29,467 bases of DNA. Source: JAJDNS01 sp963578825 (GTDB lineage Bacteria; Acidobacteriota; Vicinamibacteria; Fen-336). The notes beneath the pieces were generated by a model that worked only from the letters and a program-made list of their open reading frames with translations, had not been told where the DNA came from and did not search any database. Both the position numbers and the translations under genes were made by a program. How positions within the stretch are numbered: the first letter of the stretch is position 1; every line of letters starts with the position of its first letter. This document shows, piece by piece, positions 15,160-22,127 of this stretch. The stretch is from assembly GCA_963578825.1 (NCBI GenBank), contig CAUZDW010000049.1, positions 1 to 29,467 of the forward strand, in the 5' to 3' direction.

Positions 15160-15347
15160 TCACTCGTCGAGGGTCAGCCTGAGGGGCTCGCCATAGAACG
15201 AGCGAATTGGGATCTCGCCCGCCAACCTCAATGAAGCCGTGCGTGATCGCCAGGGCGGCCAGATTGGACACCGCCCGAAGCATCTCGCGCGGCCCTCTCG
15301 ACCCTTGCTCCGGCGACCGCCCGGTGAGCCGTTTCCAGGCTCCGCAT
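15160..15347 (-). pseudogene. Possible broken acetyltransferase-like (GNAT) remnant
   Basis: Several minus-strand frames give pieces that join into one sensible short protein only if single bases are removed. An ATG at 15347 has GGAGG 8 bases upstream and encodes MRSLETAHRAVAGARVER. A second frame gives EMLRAVSNLAALAITHGFIE. A third gives GEIPIRSFYGEPLRLTLDE, ending at the TGA at 15160. The changes fall at GGG runs (15293-15295 and 15218-15220, plus-strand CCC). NLAALAITHGFIEVG followed by a short strand resembles the C-terminus of GNAT acetyltransferases, but the product would be far too short for one. Low confidence. Confidence 0.3.
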
Positions 15348-15388
15348 CACCATGTCCTCCGGGGGCGGCGGTCGCCGCCACCGGCCCC

Positions 15389-16943
15389 TCACTCGTCCGC
15401 CACCCCGCTCTCACAGCCTTTTCGTCTCCAGATCCAGACGCCGTCCACGTCCGCGATCGCGCGGTAGCCGGACCGCACGAAGGCGTCGAGGCGAGGGAAG
15501 TCCTCCATCGGGTAGCGGTCCCACCCGTGGAGCCCCGAGGGCGCGGTGTCGAGGACGAACGCCGGCGGCCGGGTCTCGAGTTCCTGGATCAGCAGATCCC
15601 AGTGCTCCTCACGAACCAGCGAAGCCGACTCGTTGGCGCGCGACCGGCTCCCCCGGCGGCCGGGCACGTAGCCTGTGAGCGAAGCCTGCGGCACGACGAA
15701 GCGCGAGGCGGGAGACAGGTCCGCCTCTACGTTGAGCTGCGGAGCGAACCCCCAGACGAAGAGCGGCCCACGTCCTGGCAGGGATCCTCCTGCAACTGCC
15801 TCCCCACCCTGGCGAACACGGAGCGCGTCTCCTCATAGACACCCGAGGCACCCCGATAGAGAGCCAGGTTGGCAGCGGTGAAGCCGACGAGAAGGACGGG
15901 TGGCCAGGCGATCGCGACCCGGGCGCCCCGGGTGAGCGGCGAACGGAGGATCGCCGCGGTCCAGGGTGCTGCAGCGAGGGCGAGGGGCAGGTAGAGCTGG
16001 ACGAAGTAGTGGGGAAAGAACCGGAAGCCGAGAAAGGCCGCTGGAAGAGAGAAGAGAACGAGGCCGGCCACGAGCCTGCGAGCGTGATCGTCTTCGAAGA
16101 GGGAACGCGAGCGCACGGCCCCCCACCACAGCGGTGCCGTCGCGAGCACGAAGGGAAGCAGGTACTACGATGCCCGTTCGAGGGCCTCCACGGGCGCGAT
16201 CGGGCTGGCCGCGTACCCGACGTTGTGGGTGAACGTCCAGAAAACGAACGGCGGCCCTGCACCCTGGGCCAAGAACACAGCCAGGGCGCCGACCAGCGGC
16301 ACGAGCAAGCCGGCGAGCAGCGTCAGCACCCCCGCGGATCGGCGGCCACCGCGATTCCCGGAATGCGCCATCCACACCGCGAGGGCCAGTGGAGGAAACC
16401 AGAGGATCGCGTGCTGCCCCACGAGCGCGGCAACGCCGACGAGCAGCCCTGCCGTGAGCACACGAGCCGGGCGGCGAGCCTCCACCTCCCCGGGCAGAAG
16501 CGCGACCGCGCCAGCCAGCGGGAGAAGCATCAGGACCTCGGCGGAGACCGAGTGCATGTCGTGGGCGAGAAACGCCGCTCCGCACACCAGATACAGCAGC
16601 CCCGCCACGAGCCCCCGCCGATCGTGTCGGAAGAAGGCGCTGGCCGCCCACGCCGTGAGGGGAAGCACCAGCGCAGCCACCATCAGCCTCACGGCGACCA
16701 TTCCCGGGCCGAAGAGCAGCTGGCCAAGTGCGTAGAAGCCGTACAGAAGCGGTGGACGGTTGTCGACGAAGTCGACGTAGAGGGTCCCGTCCTGGAGAAG
16801 AACGTGTGACCCCACGAGGGCCGCGGCCTCATCGAGATCCAGGAACGGACAGTCAGGAACGGTGCCCGGGTCAGGAGCGCGACGGCGGCGAACAGGGCGA
16901 GTCGCAGGGCCGCTCGCCGCACGGTTTCGCCCCGATCGCTCAC
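15389..16943 (-). pseudogene. Disrupted GT39/ArnT-like membrane glycosyltransferase
   Basis: A multi-pass glycosyltransferase of the PMT/ArnT type, which moves sugars from polyprenyl-phosphate donors, is spread over three frames. It starts at GTG 16943 (4-bp overlap with the PAP2 gene) with VRRAALRLALFAAVALLTRA. After a one-base loss near 16848-16853 it continues as FLDLDEAAALVGSHVLLQDG and YVDFVDNRPPLLYGFYALGQ, carrying the acidic motif of the first loop. An in-frame TAG at 16167-16165 interrupts ERAS-YLLPFVLATAP. A second one-base loss near 15765-15769 separates FARVGRQLQEDP from PLFVWGFAPQLNVEADLSPA, which ends at 15389. Reconstructed length is about 517 aa. The intact reading can be restored base by base, so this is either a recent pseudogene or mis-called sequence. 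Confidence 0.75.
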
Positions 16944-17884
16944 ACGGGTGAGCCCCTCGGGGGGTCGTACCCGAGCGCTCTTTGCTGTCGCGCCCACCAG
17001 GCATCGAGACGGGGGGCCACCCAGGCTGCAAACAGGGCGAGAAACCAACCGGCGATCAGGTCCACCACGTAGTGGTGGCGGAGGTAGATCGTGGACACCC
17101 ACAGGCCCAGCACGAAGGGCAGCAGTATCCAGAACCAGACCCGCAGGTGGCGCCAGGAGTAGATGAGGACCACGAGGGAGACGGCGGTGTGAAGCGATGG
17201 AAAAGCAGCTCGGCTGTCGACGGGCAGAAGGGCGAACGCCTGGGCCGAGAGATTCGAGAAGCCCACCGGGTAGCCACGCAGGTTCTTCGTGAAGTCGTAG
17301 ATCAGGACGAGGCGCGGCGGAGCCGCAGGAAAGAGGACGTACAACGCGTAGCCCAGATAGAAGCAGATGATGACGCCCAGGGTGGCCGCGCGAAACGCCG
17401 CCGGCCGGCCCTTGAGGAGGAGAAGAAAGCTGGCAGACGGCGCGATCCAGAAGAAGTTCAGATAGAAGAACTGCATCACCTCGGTGCGGCCCGGTGTGAT
17501 GAACTGCTCCGCCCAGACGCACGGCTGCACACCGAACATCATGTCGTCGAGGGCGATCAGCCAGTAGTGGACGTCGTGGGAGTTCACGAAGCCAATGGTG
17601 TCGTGGAGGTTCGTGTAGATGAGCACACAGGCAAGAAAGGGCACCGTCTCGCGCAGGCCGCGGACGATCGCCGAGGCCGGCCATCGCCGGGCCGCGAGGG
17701 CCAGCGCCGTCAGGAGGACGACGGCCACGCCGAGGCGGACGACCCCGCCCGGGTAGCGTGCACCGAGAACGCCCTCCGCCCGAGCGTAGTCGTAGGCGAC
17801 GATCGTGAGCCAGGTCGTGGGCAGGAGGAAGGCAAGAGCGATCGCCTCCTCGACCCGCAGGCGAAACAGAAGTCGCTTCAGCAC
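16940..17884 (-). CDS. PAP2_3-type membrane phosphatase/phosphotransferase
   Basis: A 314-aa integral membrane protein with about six hydrophobic segments. The active-site motifs are FPSLHTAVSLVVL (PSxH type) and STIYLRHHYVVDLIAG (SxxxLxHHYxxD), the pattern of the inositolphosphotransferase Aur1/PAP2_3 branch rather than classical PSGH acid phosphatases. These enzymes cleave or transfer phosphate or head groups on lipid substrates at the membrane surface. The start is GTG 17884 (MLKRLLFRLRVEEAIALAF), 16 bases after the mutase stop; the frame stays open upstream but only as antisense-like sequence. The stop overlaps the glycosyltransferase start by 4 bases (GTGA), suggesting a joint role in lipid-linked glycan or polar-lipid metabolism. 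Confidence 0.85.
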   Translation of the reverse strand: MLKRLLFRLRVEEAIALAFLLPTTWLTIVAYDYARAEGVLGARYPGGVVRLGVAVVLLTALALAARRWPASAIVRGLRETVPFLACVLIYTNLHDTIGFVNSHDVHYWLIALDDMMFGVQPCVWAEQFITPGRTEVMQFFYLNFFWIAPSASFLLLLKGRPAAFRAATLGVIICFYLGYALYVLFPAAPPRLVLIYDFTKNLRGYPVGFSNLSAQAFALLPVDSRAAFPSLHTAVSLVVLIYSWRHLRVWFWILLPFVLGLWVSTIYLRHHYVVDLIAGWFLALFAAWVAPRLDAWWARQQRALGYDPPRGSPV

Positions 17885-17900
17885 GGAAGCGTACGGCCAC

Positions 17901-19511
17901 TCACGGGAGGAGCGTCTCCTTGTGCTCCCCGAAGACCTCGCGAAACCGGCCGGCGATCTCGCCCACGGTGGCCGAGGCCACAACGGCCTCGATGATGGCA
18001 GGCACCAGGTTGTCGTCGGAGCGGGCGGCGCCCTCGAGCGCGTCCAGAGCCTGGGCCCAGCGGGCAGGATCCCGACGTGCTCGAAGAGAGCGCACTCGCT
18101 CGACCTGCGCCTGCTCCAGCTCGGGGTCGATGCGGAGAATGTCCCCGGGCGGGGTCTCGACATCCTCCTGGAAGCGGTTGACCCCGACGACGACACGATC
18201 CCCCTGCTCGACCTGTCTTTGGAATCGGTACGCGGACTCGTGGATCTCCCGCTGTGTCTCCCCTCGCTCGATGGCCCGCAGAGCGCCACCCCGCGCCTCG
18301 ATGCGGTCGAGAATCCGGACCGCCTCTCGCTCCAGGGCATCGGTCGCCGCCTCGACTGCGTAGCTGCCACCGAGCGGGTCCACCGTGTCCGCCACACCGG
18401 ACTCGAAGGCAATGATCTGCTGGGTGCGCAGAGCGAGGCGGGCCGAGTCCTCGGTGGGAAGCGCGAGGGCTTCGTCGCGGGCGTTGGTGTGCAGGCTCTG
18501 GCTGCCGCCAAGGACCGCGGCGAGCGCCTGCAAAGCGACGCGGACGACGTTGTTGTCCGGCTGCTGGGCGGTGAGAGTGACCCCGCCCGTCTGCACGTGG
18601 AAACGGCACTGCAGCGCCCGCGGGTCGGTGACGCCGAAGGTCTCCTTCATGAGCCGTGCCCACAACCGGCGAAGGCATCGGAACTTGGCCACCTCCTCGA
18701 GAAAATCGGAGTGGCAGGCAAAGAAGAACGAGATCCGCCTGCCGAGCTGCCCGGGGTCCAGGCCGACGGCCCGGGCGGCGCGAACGTACTCGAGGCCGTT
18801 TGCCAGGGTGAACGCGATCTCCTGAGGGGCGGTGGCGCCCGCCTCGCGGATGTGGTAGCCGGAGATGGAAATCGTGTTCCACCGGGGCACGCGCTCGGCG
18901 CAGTAGGCGAAGACATCCGTGACAAGCCGCAGCGACGGCCCGGGCGGGAAGATCCAGGTGCCCCGGGCGATGTACTCCTTCAGGATGTCGTTCTGTATCG
19001 TCCCCCCGAGCGAGTCCTCCGCGATCCCGCGACGCCGGGCGACGGCGATGTAGAGGGCCAGGAGAATGGCAGCGGTGGAATTGATCGTCATCGAGGTTGA
19101 GACGCGGTCGAGCGGGATCCCGTCGAACAGCAGCTCCATGTCCTCGAGGCTGTCGATGGCGACGCCGACCCGGCCCACCTCGCCGAGGGAGTGGGGATCG
19201 TCGGAGTCGTAGCCGATCTGGGTGGGCAGATCGAAGGCCACCGAGAGGCCCGTGGTCCCCTGATCGAGGAGGTAGCGGAAACGGCGGTTCGACTCCGCGG
19301 CGGTACCGAACCCCGCGTACTGGCGCATGGTCCACAGCCGCTCACGGTAGCCCCCGGGGTACAAGCCCCGGGTGAAGGGGAACTCGCCGGGCGCTCCCGG
19401 CTCGGCGGTCACGTCGGCGGGCCCGTAGAGTCGCTCGCGCGGCAGGCCCGAGGCTGTGCGACGGGGCGACGGCAAAGGGCCATCGCCCGGGGGGGTGCGC
19501 GCTCGGCTCAT
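17901..19511 (-). CDS. Methylmalonyl-CoA mutase, catalytic (alpha/large) subunit
   Basis: A 536-aa TIM-barrel subunit that carries out the adenosylcobalamin-dependent rearrangement of (R)-methylmalonyl-CoA to succinyl-CoA. MRQYAGFGTAAESNRRF, TGLSVAFDLPTQIGYDSDDP, GTIQNDILKEY, SISGYHIREAGAT and NARDEALALPTEDSARLAL are diagnostic. The residues matching the P. shermanii Tyr89, Arg207 and His244 positions are kept (RQYAGF, VAKFRCLRRLW, FHVQTGG), which favours methylmalonyl- over isobutyryl-CoA mutase. There is no C-terminal cobalamin-binding domain, so a separate small subunit is needed; it is not in this window. The frame extends to 19586, but ATG 19511 is preferred because GGGTGAG lies upstream and the extra codons run over the promoter of the divergent gene. 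Confidence 0.93.
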   Translation of the reverse strand: MSRARTPPGDGPLPSPRRTASGLPRERLYGPADVTAEPGAPGEFPFTRGLYPGGYRERLWTMRQYAGFGTAAESNRRFRYLLDQGTTGLSVAFDLPTQIGYDSDDPHSLGEVGRVGVAIDSLEDMELLFDGIPLDRVSTSMTINSTAAILLALYIAVARRRGIAEDSLGGTIQNDILKEYIARGTWIFPPGPSLRLVTDVFAYCAERVPRWNTISISGYHIREAGATAPQEIAFTLANGLEYVRAARAVGLDPGQLGRRISFFFACHSDFLEEVAKFRCLRRLWARLMKETFGVTDPRALQCRFHVQTGGVTLTAQQPDNNVVRVALQALAAVLGGSQSLHTNARDEALALPTEDSARLALRTQQIIAFESGVADTVDPLGGSYAVEAATDALEREAVRILDRIEARGGALRAIERGETQREIHESAYRFQRQVEQGDRVVVGVNRFQEDVETPPGDILRIDPELEQAQVERVRSLRARRDPARWAQALDALEGAARSDDNLVPAIIEAVVASATVGEIAGRFREVFGEHKETLLP

Positions 19512-19548
19512 TGCCAGCTCACCCGGCTCGCCGTTGTGAGGCGTTCGC

Positions 19549-19578
19549 TTGACACGCTTCGCCACGCCTTCGCATAAT
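19549..19578 (+). promoter_or_regulatory. Sigma-70 type promoter of the 103-aa gene
   Basis: TTGACA (19549-19554) and CATAAT (19573-19578) are separated by 18 bases, the best -35/-10 pair in the window by eye. The predicted start lies about 15 bases before ATG 19599, leaving room for a GAGG ribosome site (19587-19590). Confidence 0.7.
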
Positions 19579-19598
19579 CCCTCCACGAGGTTGCTCGG

Positions 19599-19910
19599 AT
19601 GCGAAAAGCCGACGATGAAGACATCTCCAGGCTCTCACAGGAAGTCAGCGCCACGCTCCAGCGGGTTCTCTCCGAGTCGCCGCAGATCAGCCACTGCCTG
19701 AACCGCATCCGCTCCGAGGGCTACAGGGTCTCTCTCGTGCTCGAGGCGACGCTCGGCTTCTCCCACACCGAGAAGCCAACTGAGAGCGACCCCGGCGCCG
19801 GCTTCGACGTGAGGGTCGAAAAGGCGGAGCCGGCCCCGCTCAAGATGACCCCCCTCGACAAGAAGTTCCTTCGCTCTCTCAAGATCACCGTCGACCACGA
19901 CGAAGAGTGA
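19599..19910 (+). CDS. Small acidic protein of unknown function
   Basis: A 103-aa protein I cannot assign. The N-terminal half is helical and amphipathic (EDISRLSQEVSATLQRVLSE, then PQISHCLNRIRSEGYRVSLV). The middle (HTEKPTESDPGAGFDVRVEK) is flexible, and the C-terminus has a basic/hydrophobic patch KKFLRSLKITVD before an acidic end. No signal peptide, membrane segment or metal site is seen. Expression looks real: a strong promoter and a GAGG site 8 bases before the ATG, and codon composition like its neighbours. It is divergent from the mutase and convergent with enolase. Confidence 0.8.
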   Translation: MRKADDEDISRLSQEVSATLQRVLSESPQISHCLNRIRSEGYRVSLVLEATLGFSHTEKPTESDPGAGFDVRVEKAEPAPLKMTPLDKKFLRSLKITVDHDEE

Positions 19911-19968
19911 GACGTCCGTGGGCTGAGCTCACACCCGAGGATTGCCACACGGCCGCTCTTCGCCGCGC

Positions 19969-20000
19969 CCGAGCGGCTTCGCTCGGTTCGCCCTTCGGGC
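19969..20000. terminator. Paired hairpins between convergent genes
   Basis: CCGAGCG (19969-19975) pairs with CGCTCGG (19980-19986) around GCTT, and GCCC (19990-19993) pairs with GGGC (19997-20000) around TTC. They fill the 90-bp gap between the 103-aa gene and the enolase stop, and could end transcription from both sides. There is no T-run, so this is a structural guess. Confidence 0.35.
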
Positions 20001-21284
20001 TCATCTCGGGTTGAACACCGCCTTTCCGGCGTAGCGGGCCATCGGGCCCAGCTCCTCTTCGATCCGCAGCAGCTGGTTGTACTTCGCGACGCGGTCGCTC
20101 CGGGATGCGGAGCCGGTCTTGATCTGCCCCGCCCCGGTGGCAACGGCGAGGTCGGCGATGGTCGTGTCCTCGGTCTCGCCGCTGCGGTGGCTCACCATGC
20201 AGGTGTAGCCGGCACGACTCGCCAGGGCCATGCAGTCGAGGGTCTCTGTCAGGCTGCCAATCTGGTTCACCTTGATCAGGATCGAGTTTCCGATACCCTT
20301 CTCGATCCCCTCGGCCAGGATAGCGGGATTCGTGACGAAGATGTCGTCGCCGACGAGCTGGATCTTCGAGCCCAGCGCCTTCGTCAGATCGGCCCAGCCT
20401 TTCCAGTCCTTCTCCCCGAGCCCGTCCTCGATGGAGATGATGGGGTAGGTCTTCACCCATTTCTCGTACATCGCGATCATCTGATCCGAGGTCTTCGACC
20501 CTTCGCCGGACTTCCTGAAGACGTACTTGCGGCCCTCGTGGAGCTCGCTGGCCGCGGGATCGAGGGCGATGCCGATCTGGGTCCGGGGCTTGTAGCCGGC
20601 GGCCTTGATCGCATCCATGATCGTGCTGAGCGCTTCCTCGCTCGACTTCAGGTCCGGGGCGAAGCCACCCTCGTCGCCGACCGCGGTGGAGTACCCCTTC
20701 TTCTTCAGGACCGCCTTGAGATGGTGAAAGACCTCGGCGCCCGCCCGGATCGCGTCGGCGAAGTTCGTGAAACCGTACGGAACGATCATGAACTCCTGCG
20801 GGTCCAGCTTGTTGTCGGCGTGGGCCCCGCCGTTGATCACGTTCATGCAGGGAACAGGGAGCGTGCGGGCGTTTGCTCCTCCGATGTAGCGATAGAGCGG
20901 CAGCCCGGTGGCCTCCGCCGCGGCCTTGGCCACCGCGAGGGACACCGCCAGGATCGCGTTGGCCCCGACCTTTCGCTTGTTCGGAGTTCCGTCGAGATCG
21001 ATCATCAGCTGGTCGACGAGCGCCTGATCGAGAGCGTCTTCACCCATGACCTCGGCCGACAACAGGTCGTTCACAGCCGCCACGGCCTTGCGGACGCCCT
21101 TGCCGAGGTAGCGCTTCTTCACTCCGTCGCGGAGCTCGACGGCCTCTCGCTCACCCGTGGACGCGCCGGAGGGCACGGCGGCCCGGCCCAGGGCCCCGCC
21201 TTCGAGAACGACCTCGGCTTCGACGGTGGGATTGCCCCGGCTGTCCAGGATCTCCCTGGCGAAAACGGAATCAATGGTGGTCAT
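20001..21284 (-). CDS. eno: Enolase (2-phosphoglycerate dehydratase)
   Basis: A 427-aa glycolytic enolase making phosphoenolpyruvate. FAREILDSRGNPTVEAEV, GASTGEREAVELRD, AILAVSLAVAKAAA, GDEGGFAPDL, LVGDDIFVTNP, ILIKVNQIGSLTET and SHRSGETEDTTIADLAV are all present, including the metal-binding acids and catalytic lysine. Length is normal. The frame is open to 21317, but ATG 21284 is chosen because AAGGAGCT (21288-21295, minus strand) lies 3 bases upstream and MTTIDSVFAREILDSRGNP is the normal N-terminus. The C-terminus ends GKAVFNPR. A short palindrome sits just upstream of the ribosome site, and the cyclase-family gene ends 42 bases upstream, so the two may be co-transcribed. Confidence 0.98.
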   Translation of the reverse strand: MTTIDSVFAREILDSRGNPTVEAEVVLEGGALGRAAVPSGASTGEREAVELRDGVKKRYLGKGVRKAVAAVNDLLSAEVMGEDALDQALVDQLMIDLDGTPNKRKVGANAILAVSLAVAKAAAEATGLPLYRYIGGANARTLPVPCMNVINGGAHADNKLDPQEFMIVPYGFTNFADAIRAGAEVFHHLKAVLKKKGYSTAVGDEGGFAPDLKSSEEALSTIMDAIKAAGYKPRTQIGIALDPAASELHEGRKYVFRKSGEGSKTSDQMIAMYEKWVKTYPIISIEDGLGEKDWKGWADLTKALGSKIQLVGDDIFVTNPAILAEGIEKGIGNSILIKVNQIGSLTETLDCMALASRAGYTCMVSHRSGETEDTTIADLAVATGAGQIKTGSASRSDRVAKYNQLLRIEEELGPMARYAGKAVFNPR

Positions 21285-21303
21285 GCCAGCTCCTTGAACT
21301 GAG

Positions 21304-21316
21304 TGTCCGACGGACA
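21304..21316. promoter_or_regulatory. Palindrome upstream of enolase
   Basis: TGTCCG-A-CGGACA is a perfect 13-bp inverted repeat lying 20 bases before the enolase ATG and next to its ribosome site. It could be an operator or a small mRNA hairpin. No matching copy was noticed elsewhere in the window. Confidence 0.35.
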
Positions 21317-21326
21317 AGTCCCGATG

Positions 21327-21956
21327 TCAGCCCCGCGACCGGAGGATCACCCGGGCCGGTGCCCCATCGCCGTCTGCAACCCGAAGGGGCAGGCACGCCA
21401 TGTCGTATTCGCCAGGCTCCACCTCGGACAGGTCGAGCCCTTCGACGATGATGACGCCCGCCTCGAGCAGGGCGTGGTGGGCCGGGTAGTCCGGCGCCCC
21501 GTAGCGATCCACGGAGAGATAGTCGAAGCCGACGAGCTTGAGCCCGGCCTGGGCAAGGTAGGCCGCGGCGTCGCCGGAGAGATAGAGGTGATCCTCTTGA
21601 AAGCCGGGCTTGAGCATCTGGCCGGACATGCGTGTCTTCAGGAGGATGCGCAGGTCGTCACGAAGATCCCGGGGCTCCAGATCGGCGCGGTCGATCCGCT
21701 CCCTCGCGGGGATCTCCACGACCCGGGCCTTGCCCAGAAGGATCTCCAGGGGAAGCGAGTCGATCGTGGCCCCCCCGGGTAGAAAATGGGCGGGGGCGTC
21801 GACATGGGTGCCGGTGTGAGTCACAAGGCTCATGCGGGAGAGGCTGAAGGGCGCGGAGCCGAGCCGCTGAATGGCTTCGATCTCGAATGGCGGGTCCCCC
21901 GGGTACGCCGGCAGTCCGGGGGCGAGGGGCACTGTGACATCGTAGGCGGTCGGCAT
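21327..21956 (-). CDS. Cyclase-family metal-dependent hydrolase (kynurenine formamidase-like)
   Basis: A 209-aa protein of the cyclase/kynurenine formamidase fold. The metal motif HTGTHVDAPAHF fits HxGTHxDxPxHF. YDVTVPLAPGLPAYPGDPPF at the N-terminus and GFDYLSVDRYGAPDYPAHHA plus VIIVEGLDLSEVEPGEYD near the C-terminus are family-like. Members hydrolyse N-formylkynurenine or similar amides and esters, but no tryptophan-degradation gene is nearby, so the substrate is open. ATG 21956 begins the conserved N-terminus; upstream codons of the open frame are not conserved-looking. TATAAG on the minus strand (21984-21979) could be its -10. Confidence 0.9.
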   Translation of the reverse strand: MPTAYDVTVPLAPGLPAYPGDPPFEIEAIQRLGSAPFSLSRMSLVTHTGTHVDAPAHFLPGGATIDSLPLEILLGKARVVEIPARERIDRADLEPRDLRDDLRILLKTRMSGQMLKPGFQEDHLYLSGDAAAYLAQAGLKLVGFDYLSVDRYGAPDYPAHHALLEAGVIIVEGLDLSEVEPGEYDMACLPLRVADGDGAPARVILRSRG

Positions 21957-21978
21957 TGGCCTTTCCCTGAAGCGTGTC

Positions 21979-21984
21979 CTTATA
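21979..21984 (-). promoter_or_regulatory. Possible extended -10 of the cyclase gene
   Basis: TGTGCTATAAG on the minus strand contains TATAAG at 21984-21979, one mismatch from consensus and preceded by TG-like bases. The -35 position is GC-rich. Distance to ATG 21956 is 22 bases. Confidence 0.4.
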
Positions 21985-22057
21985 GCACAGGGGCGCAGCG
22001 GCCGCACGACGAGGGGGCCGGCCGAGGAAGACCAAAAGGCCGCTGGCACTGCTCATA

Positions 22058-22086
22058 TTGACAGGCACTCCCCCCCCTGTTACGGT
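22058..22086 (+). promoter_or_regulatory. Promoter of the outer-membrane barrel gene
   Basis: TTGACA (22058-22063) and TACGGT (22081-22086) are 17 bases apart. The start site would be near 22093, giving a leader of about 35 nt to the TTG start at 22128, with GGAGG at 22115-22119. Confidence 0.55.
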
Positions 22087-22127
22087 GCGAAATGGCTGGG
22101 GGATCAGCCTCTCCGGAGGACGGACAA

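Noticed and set aside
16009..16809. Plus-strand open frame of 266 codons over the glycosyltransferase
   Set aside because: It is highly Glu/Arg/Gln rich with no domain. It is the antisense of a recognisable membrane glycosyltransferase.
19512..19586. Upstream start (19586) for methylmalonyl-CoA mutase
   Set aside because: The extra 25 codons cover the strong promoter of the divergent 103-aa gene and are not protein-like; ATG 19511 has a better context.
22092..22127. ATG 22092 as start of the barrel protein, leaderless
   Set aside because: TTG 22128 has GGAGG at good spacing and gives a compact signal peptide, while the extra 12 residues from ATG 22092 would sit before it.
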